64,000 nucleotides of DNA. Origin: CAZEHS01 sp964649745. Lineage in GTDB: Bacteria > Bacillota > Clostridia > Peptostreptococcales > Acidaminobacteraceae. A program made the position numbers and the translations under genes. Shown here piece after piece: positions 35,426 through 46,900 of the stretch. Under the pieces are notes generated by a model, which saw nothing but the letters and a program-made list of their open reading frames with translations, was not told where the DNA came from and did not search any database. The first letter of the stretch is position 1, and every line of letters starts with the position of its first letter. The DNA is taken from the NCBI GenBank assembly GCA_964649745.1, contig CAZYQI010000009.1, positions 37,413 through 101,412 on the forward strand. Reading direction: 5' to 3'.

Positions 35426-35941
35426 GCCGCAGATGACGCAGATGAAAGATAATGGGTTCTAACTATTTGACATCTTCGTGTTTTCAGTTCATACAGCATT
35501 CTGCTCTTGTACTGCTAGCCCTCTAGCGAGTTGATAAATCTTCTGAATTCCACTTTGTTTTTCCCAAAATTAATGAGCAGGCCCACCTCTAATCCAGTCG
35601 CTTTGAGATAGTTCAGCACCTGAGGCTCGTAGTTATGGCATAATCGTTCACTTATTTTCAATTCCAGCAACACTCGGCCCTCGACGATTAAATCTGAATA
35701 GTACGTGCCTACATTAACGTCTTTGTAGATGACAGACAAGGGTTTCTGCTGCTCTGTTTTTAAACCGAGATTATTCAATTCATGTACTAATGCGTTCTCA
35801 TATACTTTTTCAAGGAAGCCATACCCCAGGTGATTATGTACATCGAACGAAACGCGAATAATTTGACGTGTTAGCGCTTCATCTGGATACACCACTACCT
35901 CCATCGGTTTTCATTGACTTTCATCTGCGTCCATCTGCGGC
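35426..35941. mobile_element. Palindromic CGCAGAT element 3 containing a GxxExxY nuclease gene
   Basis: Left arm GCCGCAGATGACGCAGATG (from 35426) and right arm ending ATCTGCGTCCATCTGCGGC (to 35941) are inverted copies of each other, and they flank the 129-aa gene at 35515-35904 with about 65 and 15 bp to spare. The arms are a variant of the CACGGAT arms found elsewhere in the window. A self-contained element carrying its own nuclease is inferred; target-site duplication was not evident. Confidence 0.6.
35515..35904 (-). CDS. GxxExxY-type PD-(D/E)XK nuclease-like protein
   Basis: 129 residues. The name-giving motif is in GYGFLEKVYENAL (G-F-L-E-K-V-Y). The nuclease-like core has Asp in YYSDLIVEG and ELK in VLLELKI, the D-x(n)-E-x-K catalytic pattern of PD-(D/E)XK enzymes (PDDEXK_3 family). 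The rest of the fold (NYLKATGLEVGLLINFG, then FRRF) also matches. Role in cells is not established to my knowledge. An ATG at 35904 or a GTG at 35892 (GGAGG 5 nt before it) may be the start. The gene sits inside the inverted arms of element 3, so a link to repeat spread is plausible. Confidence 0.85.
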   Translation of the reverse strand: MEVVVYPDEALTRQIIRVSFDVHNHLGYGFLEKVYENALVHELNNLGLKTEQQKPLSVIYKDVNVGTYYSDLIVEGRVLLELKISERLCHNYEPQVLNYLKATGLEVGLLINFGKNKVEFRRFINSLEG

Positions 35942-35948
35942 AAGAGGT

Positions 35949-37475
35949 CTACAAGTTATTAATAATCTTCTCCCTGTAGTCATAATTGATCTGCTGGCGG
36001 ATGTGGTTTATGAATTTTTCTACTAATACGGCGGCTTCGGCTCGGGTTACCATGTCGTTGGGGCGCAGGTATCCGTCTTCAAAGCCGGTGACCAAGCCGA
36101 TTTCTTTTGCCATGTACACGGAGTTTCGGGCGTAGTTGGGCACATCCATATCATCCGCATAGCCTGTGGAGAAGGGGGGGCTGGGAGCCATGTGGCTGAT
36201 ACCAAGGGCGTTGATAAGAATCTCGATGGCCTCTGCCCTACGCAAGTTCCTGTCTGGCAGAAAGTAGCTGTTTTCCCCCTTCATGATGCCCTGTTCCTTC
36301 ACATACCTAACCACGGGATAGTTGGGATCTTCCACCGTGATGTCCTCAAACAGCTTCTGAAGATTCTTGTCCCGCTTGAGCTTCAGTTTTTCCGAGGTTG
36401 TTAATGGGGTAATCTCCGTAAGGGCATTGGCCAGGGCGTTGGCATAATCTCCCCTGGTGATGGGGGTATCCGGCGAAAAGTATGCAGAGTCGTTATTGAA
36501 TATTTTCAGGCTTCCTGTCAGGAATATGGATTGCTCTGCCCAGTGATTGCCGATATCCCGGAATTTGGGCACCAGCAGGCTTTCCGAATCCAGCTGCATG
36601 TCCCAGCGCAGGTTCTTCTCTCCTGTGCTTCGGCCACTCAACGGAAGCTTGGCAGAATCGAACTTGGGAAGATCATATTGGTACTGCATGATGTTCTCAC
36701 GCTTTTCATTGAGGATATACCCACTCCGGAAGCTGATGGTTTGGGGGCTGTTGGAATAGAGCTCAAAGGTCTTTCGATCCGTGGTGGAGAGCTTGAGGGT
36801 AACCAGGCCGTCCCATTTCAGTGTTTTAGCCGCTGTACCGGCTGCCGTGTAGTCCGGATTGGCTTTTTCTCCCTGGATGGTGTGCCGGATAACGGCCGTA
36901 TTACTGGAGCCCCAATGGTGCTTATAGCCGATGTAGGTATCTCCGGTGGTTTCAACGGTGATTTTGCCCTTGTTCTTCAGAGCGGTTCCTCCGATGTAGT
37001 AGGTGCGCTTTCCGTAGAGGTTTCCGGAAAAATAGTCCACCGCCGGGGTATTGTCAAAAAGCAGGGATTTGGTGAACAGATACCCGTCAAGGCTGTAATC
37101 CACCCCATCTACGGTGATGTCTTCCTGATACTTTGTTATTTTGGCCTTATATTGGGTTTGTTTGAAGGCCGTATTGGCCTTTTCTGTTATTTCCGCCGTG
37201 ACCTTACGGGAAAGGGTGACGGTTTCATCCTCACTGGTCAGTGTGTAGCTGTATTGCAGGGTATAGGTATCTTTTCCCTCCGGGGCTGCGGGAACCGTTA
37301 CTGTCCCCGTAAGCACCTTTGGCTCTCCGCTTAGGAAGAACACCTCCTGATAGTTGTAGGTGTTTTTTTTCATGTTGGGATCCCCGATAACGCCCCCCTC
37401 AAAGCCGATCATCTCGGCATAGGCAGGAAAGGCGGTGAATATGAGGAGCAGGGTGGTAAGGATAAATCGTTTCAT
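35949..37475 (-). CDS. SLH-domain surface protein
   Basis: 508 residues from ATG 37475 (GGAGG 6 nt upstream; the frame is open to 37559). Signal peptide MKRFILTTLLLIFTAFPAYA, a beta-rich domain of about 300 residues, then three SLH domains at the C-terminus (FRDIGNHWAEQSIFL, then FEDITVEDPNYPVVRYV, then YADDMDVPNYARNSVYMA with VTRAEAAVLVEKF). SLH domains bind pyruvylated secondary wall polymer, so it should be wall-anchored. Its neighbour at 37679 is also an SLH protein. Confidence 0.87.
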   Translation of the reverse strand: MKRFILTTLLLIFTAFPAYAEMIGFEGGVIGDPNMKKNTYNYQEVFFLSGEPKVLTGTVTVPAAPEGKDTYTLQYSYTLTSEDETVTLSRKVTAEITEKANTAFKQTQYKAKITKYQEDITVDGVDYSLDGYLFTKSLLFDNTPAVDYFSGNLYGKRTYYIGGTALKNKGKITVETTGDTYIGYKHHWGSSNTAVIRHTIQGEKANPDYTAAGTAAKTLKWDGLVTLKLSTTDRKTFELYSNSPQTISFRSGYILNEKRENIMQYQYDLPKFDSAKLPLSGRSTGEKNLRWDMQLDSESLLVPKFRDIGNHWAEQSIFLTGSLKIFNNDSAYFSPDTPITRGDYANALANALTEITPLTTSEKLKLKRDKNLQKLFEDITVEDPNYPVVRYVKEQGIMKGENSYFLPDRNLRRAEAIEILINALGISHMAPSPPFSTGYADDMDVPNYARNSVYMAKEIGLVTGFEDGYLRPNDMVTRAEAAVLVEKFINHIRQQINYDYREKIINNL

Positions 37476-37562
37476 CAGGGACCTCCATGTCTTTTGGTTA
37501 CGTGCTACGCGTATGGCGCTGAACGTCGCGCGTTCAGCATTAAAAAATTTGTGAAACATTTT

Positions 37563-37616
37563 GCCGCAGATGACGCAGATGAGGGATGATTTTTAAAACC
37601 ATAAACCCACCGCGGC
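37563..37616. repeat. Short degenerate palindromic element 4
   Basis: Left arm GCCGCAGATGACGCAGATG; the right side is only CCGCGGC. Only about 54 bp long, probably a decayed copy of the CGCAGAT-arm type. Confidence 0.55.
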
Positions 37617-37636
37617 AAAGGGTCTGCATCGTTCTT

Positions 37637-37672
37637 ATCGCGCGACGCGTGACGCCTTACGCTAAAACGCCC
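37637..37672. repeat. ACGCG-rich repeat, second intergenic family
   Basis: Segment with GCGCGACGCGTGACGCC then TTACGC, related to GC-rich segments at 37498-37540, 40873-40905, 47756-47785 and 47945-47974. A distinct repeat from the CACGGAT family; often placed next to it. Confidence 0.45.
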
Positions 37673-37678
37673 TGTACA

Positions 37679-40600
37679 TCAGTCTTCCACGATCACGACC
37701 AGGGCATTGCCTTTGACCTTGATGACATTGATACGGTCACCCAGCTCCAGATTTTCAAATGCTACGGGCTTGTTATTCTTTAGAATGACGGTGTCGCTGG
37801 CTGCCACATAGGTTTCTGTGCTGTTGGGCACCCACTGTCCGTTGAAGGAGGCGTAGTCTGAAGAGTCCTGCATCTTGATGCGGTTCCAGGTTGAATCTTT
37901 GCCGGCGATGGTTCCACGGGTGAACACCACCTGCTTCATAACCTTGTCCATCTCCTCACGCTGAGCCGTGGAACTGATAAAGGTATTATCAATGTCCTGG
38001 TTCTCAAGTATGGCATTATGTCTCAGCATGATGCTGTATGCATCCTCATTCTCATCCGTTACGATCACTGCGTACCAGTGCTCATAGGAGAGACCTCGCC
38101 CATCTCTATCGGCGTTTTCTGCCTTGCTGTAGCCCCCGTTAAAAAGCTGTGCCGGAGTTATTGATTTGACCGCGTCGTTGGTAACATCAAAAATCTGGGT
38201 ATCGCCTCCGTACCCTATGGTTATCTCATCCTGTGTGTTGAGGGGATTGAATTCATTCCCGTTTTGTTTGTAGAAACTGCGGATCGTAAACTGTCCTGAA
38301 TAGATTTCCTCCAGGGTTCCGATGTAAATATTCTTCAACCGGGAGGCCACCCCTGGAACCAGGTTGATGACTCCCGCCGTATGATTGCCTGCGCTGAAGC
38401 CGGATATAACCAGGGCACTGTCTTTTTCCGCCAAAGCCGTCAAATCCACAAGACGGCCATCTTTGACCAGGATTGTTCCGTCATTGAAGGCGTAGTTGAT
38501 GCGATTGTCCAGCTCAAATTTCTGAATGCTCTGACTGAGGGTTCGGATACGGTCATAGTGCATCCGCTCGCTGCCGTTCTTAAGAAGGGCTTTGACGGCA
38601 ACATCCCTGCCATAGCTGTCTTTTAGGGCCACGTATACGTCGCTGTTGATATAACCCGGCTTAAGACTGCTGAGTTTTACAACGCTCCCCCTACTGAAGA
38701 TCGGTGCATTGGCTTCCATTTCAACAGCCTGAGTGTAGTTGCCGGTTGAAACCCACTGGTTATTCTTCAGAACCTGAGGCTCTCGGAGTATCAGCTCGTT
38801 TTTTGCAGCATTCACCTGCTGGATTTTTCCTTTGTAAATCCCTTTAATCAGCTGTTCTTTTCCTTCAACATCTATCCGGGAGGGAGTGTCGGTATCCACT
38901 GTATCAAAATAGGCCTTTATGCGATCCCCGGACTGAAGGGATGTACGGCTTACGTTTTGGCTGTTTTTTCGGACCACCGTGGTTTCTTCAAGTACCAATT
39001 GGCTTATGGAGCCATCATCCGCCTTCAGGGTTATCGTGCTCCCGTTAACCCCTTGGACCGTACCGATCCGCATTTTGCTTTCAGGAGCAATATAGCCCGG
39101 GCTGGTAAAGGTTTCTGCATCCGCCTTGGTTATGAGGCCATTGTTCAGATAGAGTACAACATTCTGTCCGAATCGCAGATCGGAAAGCTTACTGAACTCC
39201 GTATTCATGCTGATATCCGCATATCCGGCTACGGGATAACGGTAGATTGCATTGGCGTAATCCAGCACGGTAAGGTGCGCCAGTCCGTCGGTTCCCGCCG
39301 GCTCCACTAAACGGACGGTTCCCTTCACCTGGGATGAGCTTCCCGGATTCGCCGTCACATAAAGCAGGATGTTGGGATCTTTTACAGCATACTCAAGGGC
39401 ATCCCCCACCTGCAGGAGGTCGATGCCGCCGGTTTTTCCGCTGCGCTGCACGATAATATCGTTACGAACACCGGTGACCCCATCGGTATCCACTACCATA
39501 TCAAAGGTTTGGCCGGTATGATTTTTGATACGGATCCTGTCGGTTTTAAACATCCGCCCATTGAGCTGACGGTTTTCCTGAATGCGGGAGTTAGCCGTGC
39601 CATAATAGGTACGGAGGGTCTGGTCTTTAAGGGCATCGGCTTTCAGTCTCTGCAGGACGGTTCCATCCGTATAAACCTGCGCTAATATCAGTTGGTCTCC
39701 TAGGGTAAGCAGCTCCACCTGATCCCCTACGGCCAACTGGGAGGATTGCCCTACGCTCCCGTTTTTCAACACCGCAAAGCCTGTTTTCTGCTTTGTCTTT
39801 GAATTATCTGAAAGCTTTACGGTTGAAACTGTCCCATCCAATCCTTTGATTGTATAGACGCTTTCCGTTATGGTGGCGCCCCCTTCATATCTTGGGGCTG
39901 TAGTGGCTCCTGAAACAACACCGAAGACACTGGCCAGTGTTCGGGCAGTATAGAGCCTGTCAGTGGAACGGGCCAGCAAAGACGCCATTTCTCCACGGGA
40001 TACAGTTCTCTTTGGATTGAATTTGCTCCCCTGATCGGCCGTCATGATACGCTCTGAAAGCAACGCCTCAATCTGCGCCCTGTTGGCAGGGGCAACAGCA
40101 CCGGCATCACCCATGCTGTTGAGGATGCTCTGATCCCCGTAGCCCGGGGTGAGATTGACAGTCCGGCTGAGCCACAGGGCAATTTCCTCTTTTGTGGCCG
40201 CTGCTCCAAGGGTTCCCTCTTCCCCCGGGGTTATGATTCCCAGGGTTGCCGCTTCATTGGCGTATTCCCGGAACAGGCTGTTGTAATAATTGGCGGGATT
40301 TGTTCCTGCGTTTGCAGCCAGACGCTGCTGAACAGCCGCTTCATTTCCCCTCATTCGAACCAGATAGACCAAGGCCTCCTGCCGGGTGATGGGATCGTTG
40401 GGACGGAATTTGGTCCCTTTGCTTATGACCCCCTCAACAGCCATGCGAAGAATGCTGGTTTTATCCAAACTGCCTGCAATATCGCTAAATCTTGCGTTGG
40501 CAGCAATTTCTGTTCCCTTGGGGTGTGCCAGGAGCTCTTTTGCGCCTTCCTGACTTATAGCCGCAGCAACCAGCTCCGGTACCCGCACCTCCGGTTTGAG

Positions 40601-40681
40601 GGTTATATCCTCACCAAAAGCAACCGGAGATCCGGTTACGATTAAGCTGGCTGCCAAAATTAAAGCCAGATGACGTTTCAT
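37679..40681 (-). CDS. Large SLH-domain surface protein
   Basis: 1000 residues from ATG 40681 (GGAGG 5 nt upstream; the frame is open to 40732). Signal peptide MKRHLALILAASLIVTGSPVAFG, then three SLH domains in residues about 45-250 (ARFSDIAGSLDKTSILRMAVE, FRPNDPITRQEALVYLVRM, FNPKRTVSRGEMASLLARS). About 750 residues of beta-rich sequence follow with many small repeated modules of the form 'x-DGS-ISQLVL... GDRIKAYFD', resembling repeated OB-like or barrel-type units. No catalytic motif seen. Wall-anchored structural or adhesive protein (inferred). Confidence 0.85.
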   Translation of the reverse strand: MKRHLALILAASLIVTGSPVAFGEDITLKPEVRVPELVAAAISQEGAKELLAHPKGTEIAANARFSDIAGSLDKTSILRMAVEGVISKGTKFRPNDPITRQEALVYLVRMRGNEAAVQQRLAANAGTNPANYYNSLFREYANEAATLGIITPGEEGTLGAAATKEEIALWLSRTVNLTPGYGDQSILNSMGDAGAVAPANRAQIEALLSERIMTADQGSKFNPKRTVSRGEMASLLARSTDRLYTARTLASVFGVVSGATTAPRYEGGATITESVYTIKGLDGTVSTVKLSDNSKTKQKTGFAVLKNGSVGQSSQLAVGDQVELLTLGDQLILAQVYTDGTVLQRLKADALKDQTLRTYYGTANSRIQENRQLNGRMFKTDRIRIKNHTGQTFDMVVDTDGVTGVRNDIIVQRSGKTGGIDLLQVGDALEYAVKDPNILLYVTANPGSSSQVKGTVRLVEPAGTDGLAHLTVLDYANAIYRYPVAGYADISMNTEFSKLSDLRFGQNVVLYLNNGLITKADAETFTSPGYIAPESKMRIGTVQGVNGSTITLKADDGSISQLVLEETTVVRKNSQNVSRTSLQSGDRIKAYFDTVDTDTPSRIDVEGKEQLIKGIYKGKIQQVNAAKNELILREPQVLKNNQWVSTGNYTQAVEMEANAPIFSRGSVVKLSSLKPGYINSDVYVALKDSYGRDVAVKALLKNGSERMHYDRIRTLSQSIQKFELDNRINYAFNDGTILVKDGRLVDLTALAEKDSALVISGFSAGNHTAGVINLVPGVASRLKNIYIGTLEEIYSGQFTIRSFYKQNGNEFNPLNTQDEITIGYGGDTQIFDVTNDAVKSITPAQLFNGGYSKAENADRDGRGLSYEHWYAVIVTDENEDAYSIMLRHNAILENQDIDNTFISSTAQREEMDKVMKQVVFTRGTIAGKDSTWNRIKMQDSSDYASFNGQWVPNSTETYVAASDTVILKNNKPVAFENLELGDRINVIKVKGNALVVIVED

Positions 40682-40718
40682 AAGTGCCTCCTGCAAATTT
40701 TTATACACATTTTTTTTT

Positions 40719-40853
40719 GCCACGGATAACACGGATGGAAGGGTTCATTTTGTTTTCTAGTTATGTGAATTCCGCGTATTGACGCATAACCTTGTATGAT
40801 ATCCAAAGAATATCCTAAATAAATCATCCGTGAAAATCCGTGTTATCCGTGGC
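40719..40853. repeat. Palindromic CACGGAT element 5
   Basis: Left arm GCCACGGATAACACGGAT; right arm has three inverted heptamers ending ATCCGTGTTATCCGTGGC. Located between the IPT protein and the SLH protein. Confidence 0.85.
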
Positions 40854-40907
40854 CATTTCTCAGTTTTTATCCCTTGACGCAGGACGCGAGACGCGCTATG
40901 CGAAACC

Positions 40908-43900
40908 CTACCGTTCTCCCAGCACCACGTAATCTCCCGGCCTGTTTGTTTTGCAGTAGATAAAACCGGACTGCGAGGTACCTGTTGCCGATAATGGCTG
41001 CCACTGAGCCAGGGTGGAATCGTACCGATAGATTTTGTGCTTCTGAGCATTGAGTCCTGCGGAAAGCGCAGGGTTAACCTTCATGCCAAGATCCATGGCG
41101 CCGCTGAACTGAAGCACCGGCAGCCGTGTCAGGTTATTGCTTACTGTGGAATCAATTCGATAAACCGGAGATATTGCCTTCATCCCCCGGGGAAGCTTGC
41201 TCAGCATCTGCCCGGAGTACTGAGTATTTTTTTCGTCTATACGGACGTTGGCGTAGGTTTCAATTTTATCAGAAATACTCTTATTGTAGAACGTGTCGGT
41301 ATTCAGCGCCACGGAATTGAAGCCCAGAGATGCGCCACTGGTATTTAACCGTATGGTGGCGGTTTGCCTTAGAACAACAGCCTCCGGCACGGATACTAAA
41401 AACTGTTTTATTTGGGCGTATTCCTTTTTTGTCAGGTCCACGTTCAGTCCGGAGCCGAGATCTGTCTTGCTAAGGACAATGACCGCCTCTTGGGCCTTCA
41501 CTGTAATCTGTTGCTGTTCCCATGCCGGAACGTCAAGGTTGCCGTCAAAGTTCTCTTCTCCAAGTCCTTCGGAAAGCTTTTCTATCTGAGATGCTGACAG
41601 CTGAACGATATTGGACCAATTGGAGGGACCGTACTTATTGACGGCTTTAAGGACGAGGTATACCTTGCTGTCTCCACGGGTTCTCAGTCCATCCAATTTC
41701 GTGATTCGATAGGGCTCGGTTACTGTGGTGGTGAGGTATTGGAAATCCTTGTACCCCTCCTTCTCCAGCTTGGTTATGGAGTTATCTCCAATGTAGGCAT
41801 ACACCTCAAAATAGTCGAAATTAGTGGAAGTGTACCCATAGATACGGATGTATTTCCCCTCCACCACATCCGCCTTCAGATTCAGCGGTGCACTGGGAAC
41901 CGGAACACTGTACTTGACGGTGGTGTCCCCGTCGCTGATGCCTGTATCGGCGTTCAGGATCGTTACGGTGAAGTCCTTTTCTTTTGTAACCGGAGGGGCT
42001 GTAACGATCAGGGTGGTGTCATTGACGAACTCCACGCCGGTGGCCAGCACCCCATCGGTGACGGTAAAGTATTTATCGTTCTTCCAAAGACCCGTAAGAC
42101 CTGCTGCGGTTCCCGAAGCGGTTTGTTCTGCCCGGGTTCCTCCGAATATGACTCTGGCCCCGTTGGCAAAGCCGCTGCCGGTGATGCGGATTTTTCCGCC
42201 CCCTTCAACGGATACCCACTCCACGTCGGATGCGCCGTCCTCCGAGCTGACAGCCGTGATTTTGGGATAGCTGATGATCTTGAGGCCGTTGGCCTTCACA
42301 CCGGTTCCAAAATCGGCATTCACCACCTGGATGTCCTTTTGGCCAAGGGTAAGAAGTCCTACCGGAGTGGTGAATTTGATGTAGGTTCCCCTGGGGTCGA
42401 TATCAAGGCCTGTAGTGATGGGAATACCGCCTTTTGAGCCGATGATGACCGTTGCTCCGGTCCTGAAATCCGTTCCCGTAAGGGTGATGGCGTTACCTCC
42501 CGCGATGGAGGTTTCCGAGGGGGTTACTTTTGTAATGGTGGGGTCGGACAAGGGGTTCCGATAGATAAAATAGATCGGGAATTTATCGGCGCTGGTCAGG
42601 GTTTTGGGATCCACGGAGCTGGCAATGGCGCCGTCGGGGTTTTCCACCAATAGCGGGAACTTAAGTCCGATATCCGCCGTGGTTCCTGCAGGCACCCTGG
42701 CGATGATGACCTCCAGGGTTTCACCGGGTACCGAGGTGGTGTCGGTGGTGATATCGATGACCTCCATGGGCTTCTTGTCGATATAAACCTTGACGCCCTC
42801 GCGGAAGTCGAAGCCTTTGATCTCAATGGTGATCCCCCCCTTCACCGAGGCCTCCACCATGTAGGCTCCGCCCCCCTCCATCAGTGCCTGGGGCTTGATC
42901 ATGCGGATGGTGGGCTTGGATGCCGGGTTCCGGTAGGTGTATTTGGTTACGGCAAAGCCACCGTCAGGATTGAACACCGTGGCGTTAACGGCTCCAATGG
43001 TGTAGTAGGATGGCGTGTCCAGGTTGAGGTGAGTGTCGTTGTCGTATTCAACCCGGGGGGCATAGCCCCGCTCCACGTAGAAACGGCCCGCGACGGGGTC
43101 CACCTCTACCAGGAAAAGCTCGTAATGGGTGCTGGCATTATAACCTGCAGCCGCGCTGTAACCGTTGGGAATATAATATTCACCGTCCGTGCTTCTCAGC
43201 ATGCCGGCGGGAATTAATGCTTTTGTGTTGGTATAGTTGGAGAACGTGCGGGAATAGGTCTTCCCGTTTTCGGTGAGGATAACCCGGATGGTACCGTTGT
43301 TCCCGTTGTATTCCATGGCCAGGTTTCCTTCAAGGGAAACAATGGCCTGCTGTCCGCCACCGATTTTCCCATCGTTGGGCTGTCCTAATGCAATCTTCCG
43401 GTTTGTGATATCGGCAAACCGGACCAACCCTTCAACTCGCGCCATGGGGTTAACTAAGGCGGCATCATTGTTGTTAGCGTATCCCGGTACAAGATTTTGA
43501 GCAAAGCCGCTGCCGTAGATATCGCGGTTTTCCTGCCCAACCCGGGCCCCTTGAGTGGGATTCATATAGGTGATCTGAGGATTTGAGGATTTATAGGTAT
43601 ATTTCAGTTTGTTTGATATCCCTGAATCGTTGTTAACCACATAGACATCTGCGGATCCTGCCGTCCCTGGGGGCACCACAACGACGATTTTGCCCTGTCC
43701 ATAGCTGACGATTTTTGCCTGATTCATGCCGAAATAAACCTTCGGCAAAATCTGCGAGGCGTAATACTGGGTGTAGAACATATGGGTGCCGTCGGTGAAG
43801 TTTGTGGCTTCCAGCCGTGGATCCAGAGGAGTAAGATTGCTGAGACCGCTTAAATCGTCCCAAGTGGTGTTGATCCCAGGATTGAGGTTGATAAAGGTAT

Positions 43901-46900
43901 CCCCGTTGCCGCTTTGGTACCCGGGCACCCCATCTTTGTTCTTAAAGGATTCAAAGTAGTTGAAGTTTGTACCGGTGAGTTCCACCACCTCCCCCCCGAT
44001 GGTGGAGCCGGCATCCAGCTGAACCTTGGTAAGGGTTGGTTCCTTAGAGGGGCTGACATAGGTGAAGCCCTTGGGAAGGGATGCGGTGGCCGCATTGGAG
44101 TTGACCACAACAATGGGAACCGTGATCCGGTCGGAATTGTAGTCCGCCAGATTACGGCTGTATTTCGGCACCTTAATGGTGATAACCGTTTGGGCTGTGT
44201 TTACCAGGGTATCTGCTGCCGGAACGAGGAGGCCATCCATATAGACCTGGCTTCCGCTTTCAAAATTGGTTCCATTGATGGCAATCAGGTAACCTCCGCT
44301 GACAGAGCCGATATTGGGAACCACGGAGGTGATCATGGGCTGAGGGAACACCGACCCAAAGTAGGTGAAGCTGTCTTCTTTCACCGCACGCTTGGTATCC
44401 GGGTTTTCCACTGCAACATCCTTAAGCCCGTTGATTTCCAACCGCGGCATTACCACCGCGATTTGATTCTTGCTGATCACCCGGGTTTTGTTGCCGGTGA
44501 TCACACCTCCGGTGACGATATACGGTGTGAGCATGGTAAGGTTCTGCCCATCCACGGTGAGCCCCGCGCTGTTTACGGAAAACGCCACCTGGGAGCCGCC
44601 ATCCTTGTCCGCTACAAAATCGTTCTGAGTTGCATTCAGGCGGACGGTGTAGCTGTTTTGCTGACCATCTGTAAGCCTCACCGTTCCGTCAAAAAGGGTG
44701 GTGAGAGTATAGTAGTGCCCTGCGGGACCTTCCAAAATGACGCTGTGGGCATAATCCGCCGCCTGTGCCTGAGGGGTTCCCTGAGCATCGTTTGCAATTT
44801 GTACGAGGTTGTTGGTTCCTGGGGATGTATAAGGGGTAAAGGCGATTTCCCCATAGCTGTTCTTGTTGTATAGACTGACATCGACTCCGTCAATAAGTAC
44901 CCGGCTTCCCACAAGGCGATAGGCGTCCATTCCCAGAGTTGAAACCACCGAAGGGTCCGGTTTAAAGAAGTTGTCGCCGCCGATAACCACCAGCGTTCCT
45001 TCTGTTCCTCTGTCCGGTGCAACGGTAGTGATTTTTGGATCCTTATTGAACGACTGCACATAATAGAAATCCCGTACGGCAAGGCCCCCTCCGGGATTAA
45101 TGACGGCCAGCTGGGTTTTACCCAATCGCCCTGACGGAGCCTTGAATTTCATCAGAACCTTGTTTCCGGCCAGGTCGATGGCCCGGGTAACGCCTGCCAC
45201 TTCTTTGCCGTCGATGTATACCTTCGCCCCTTCTTCAATACTGGTGCTTCCGGTTATGGTGACTTCTTCCCCTCCTCCCGCCGTAACGATGGTGGGAGAA
45301 ACCGATTCGATAACCGGTGCAGGAGGCTCCTTAATGAAGGTCAGAGCATCCAGGGCAATGGCTTCCATTCCCAACTCATCACTTTCACGCCTGGGATTGA
45401 GCACCTTCACATTGCGGCTGGCCGCTGCATCTATTTTGGCCAGCTTGGGGAGATAGAGAACAATCCGGGTTCCCACCTCGTTCCCCACGGTGCCGTCCAC
45501 CACCCTGTTGTTGGCATCCAGCACCACCATATCCACCGGAACATCCACTCCCCCTTCCTGGAGGGTTTTGGGTATTCCGGTACCGTCATTATAGGATATC
45601 CTTCCGTTGTTGTTGGGGGCGGGGTTCCCGTTCTTGTCGAACATCAGGATCAGGTCCCCGGTGCCCAGGTTGGAGGTTTTTTGAATCACCACCACCGGAT
45701 AGTTGACATGGGTCACGTTGGCGTTGTCGGTCCATTTGTTGACCATGAACTTGGTGCCTTCGATGGAGATCAGCATATTCTCCTTCATGTTGAGGGCATT
45801 GGTCACGTGAACCTGATTGGGGCTGATTTTTGTTATGGTGGGTTTCAGGGAGCTGGGGATGAAGGTATAGCCATCCACCAGCCGGGCCACCTGCTCATAG
45901 ACATAGGTCTTGCCGCCGGCCTCGATGATGGTTTTCATTTCCACCACCACATCCTTTACAGGATCGGTGTCCGCGTCGGTAATGGAGGCTGTCCGCACAT
46001 AGAGAAGATCGTCCCCGTTCAGGGTTATGGGGGCTGTCACCGGCTCGAAGGTGGATGCTGCACCGATGATGACCTTGACGGTACGGGAGGCTGTTGTTAC
46101 CTGCACCCCCTGATAGAGAAAATTGGTTTTATCATAGGTTAGGGTCAGTTCCTTTTTGTCGGCAGAGAGGGATGCGCCGGAGGCCGTTACCAGATCCGGT
46201 GTGACCAGGTCTGCCAAACCCGGGGTAAGCAGGTTCTGTCCGCGAATATTCACCGGGGAACCCGAATCGGTACCGGAGGCCGGGGCAACGTCGGTGATGA
46301 CGGGTCGGTTGCTGGCATCGATCAGGTTAAAGGTACCGTCCACGGTTTTCTCCGCAATCATCTCCCCGCCCAGGGTATCCACAATCTTGACGGTTTTTGT
46401 CCCTTCCTTAAAAGCCGGAAATGCAGTTGTAGGAACCTGTACGGTTAGCTTGGTCAGATCTCCCGAAAGCACCACGGAGGGGGATTTGTTGGCCGCGGAA
46501 TAGGTTTCTCCTGCTCCAAGAAAATAGACCTGATACCCTGCGGATGCCGGAAAATTAGCCGCACTGATCACCACCGTTTCGCCCCGCATGGCCGCATTGG
46601 GAGAAATGGTGGGATTCACGACATTGAGGTTCTTGATGATCCGGAAGGCGCTGCCGTAGTTATATTGTACGGATGTGCTGATGCCCGCCGCCTGAGATCC
46701 TGTGGCCAAGCTGGTAATCCCTGTTTCCTTGATGATAATATCCTGAAGTCCTAACAGGCTGTCCGATGGAGGCTGTATGGTAATCTGCGAATCTGTAGGA
46801 GCCGGATTTGCCAGAGGAGTCACCGGTTTGGTCGTCAGCCCTCGGCCGTATGTGGCGGTTATCCCGGCGGTTCCGATACGGAGCAGATTGCTTCCGCTCA

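Noticed and set aside
35949..40681. OmpM-type outer-membrane porins as evidence for a diderm cell
   Set aside because: Both proteins carry three SLH domains and no porin barrel pattern; this fits wall-anchored surface proteins of a monoderm. TolC-like protein alone does not prove an outer membrane.
43914..44873. 319-residue plus-strand frame opposite the IPT-repeat gene
   Set aside because: Antisense to the IPT domains; composition reflects the GC-rich opposite strand.
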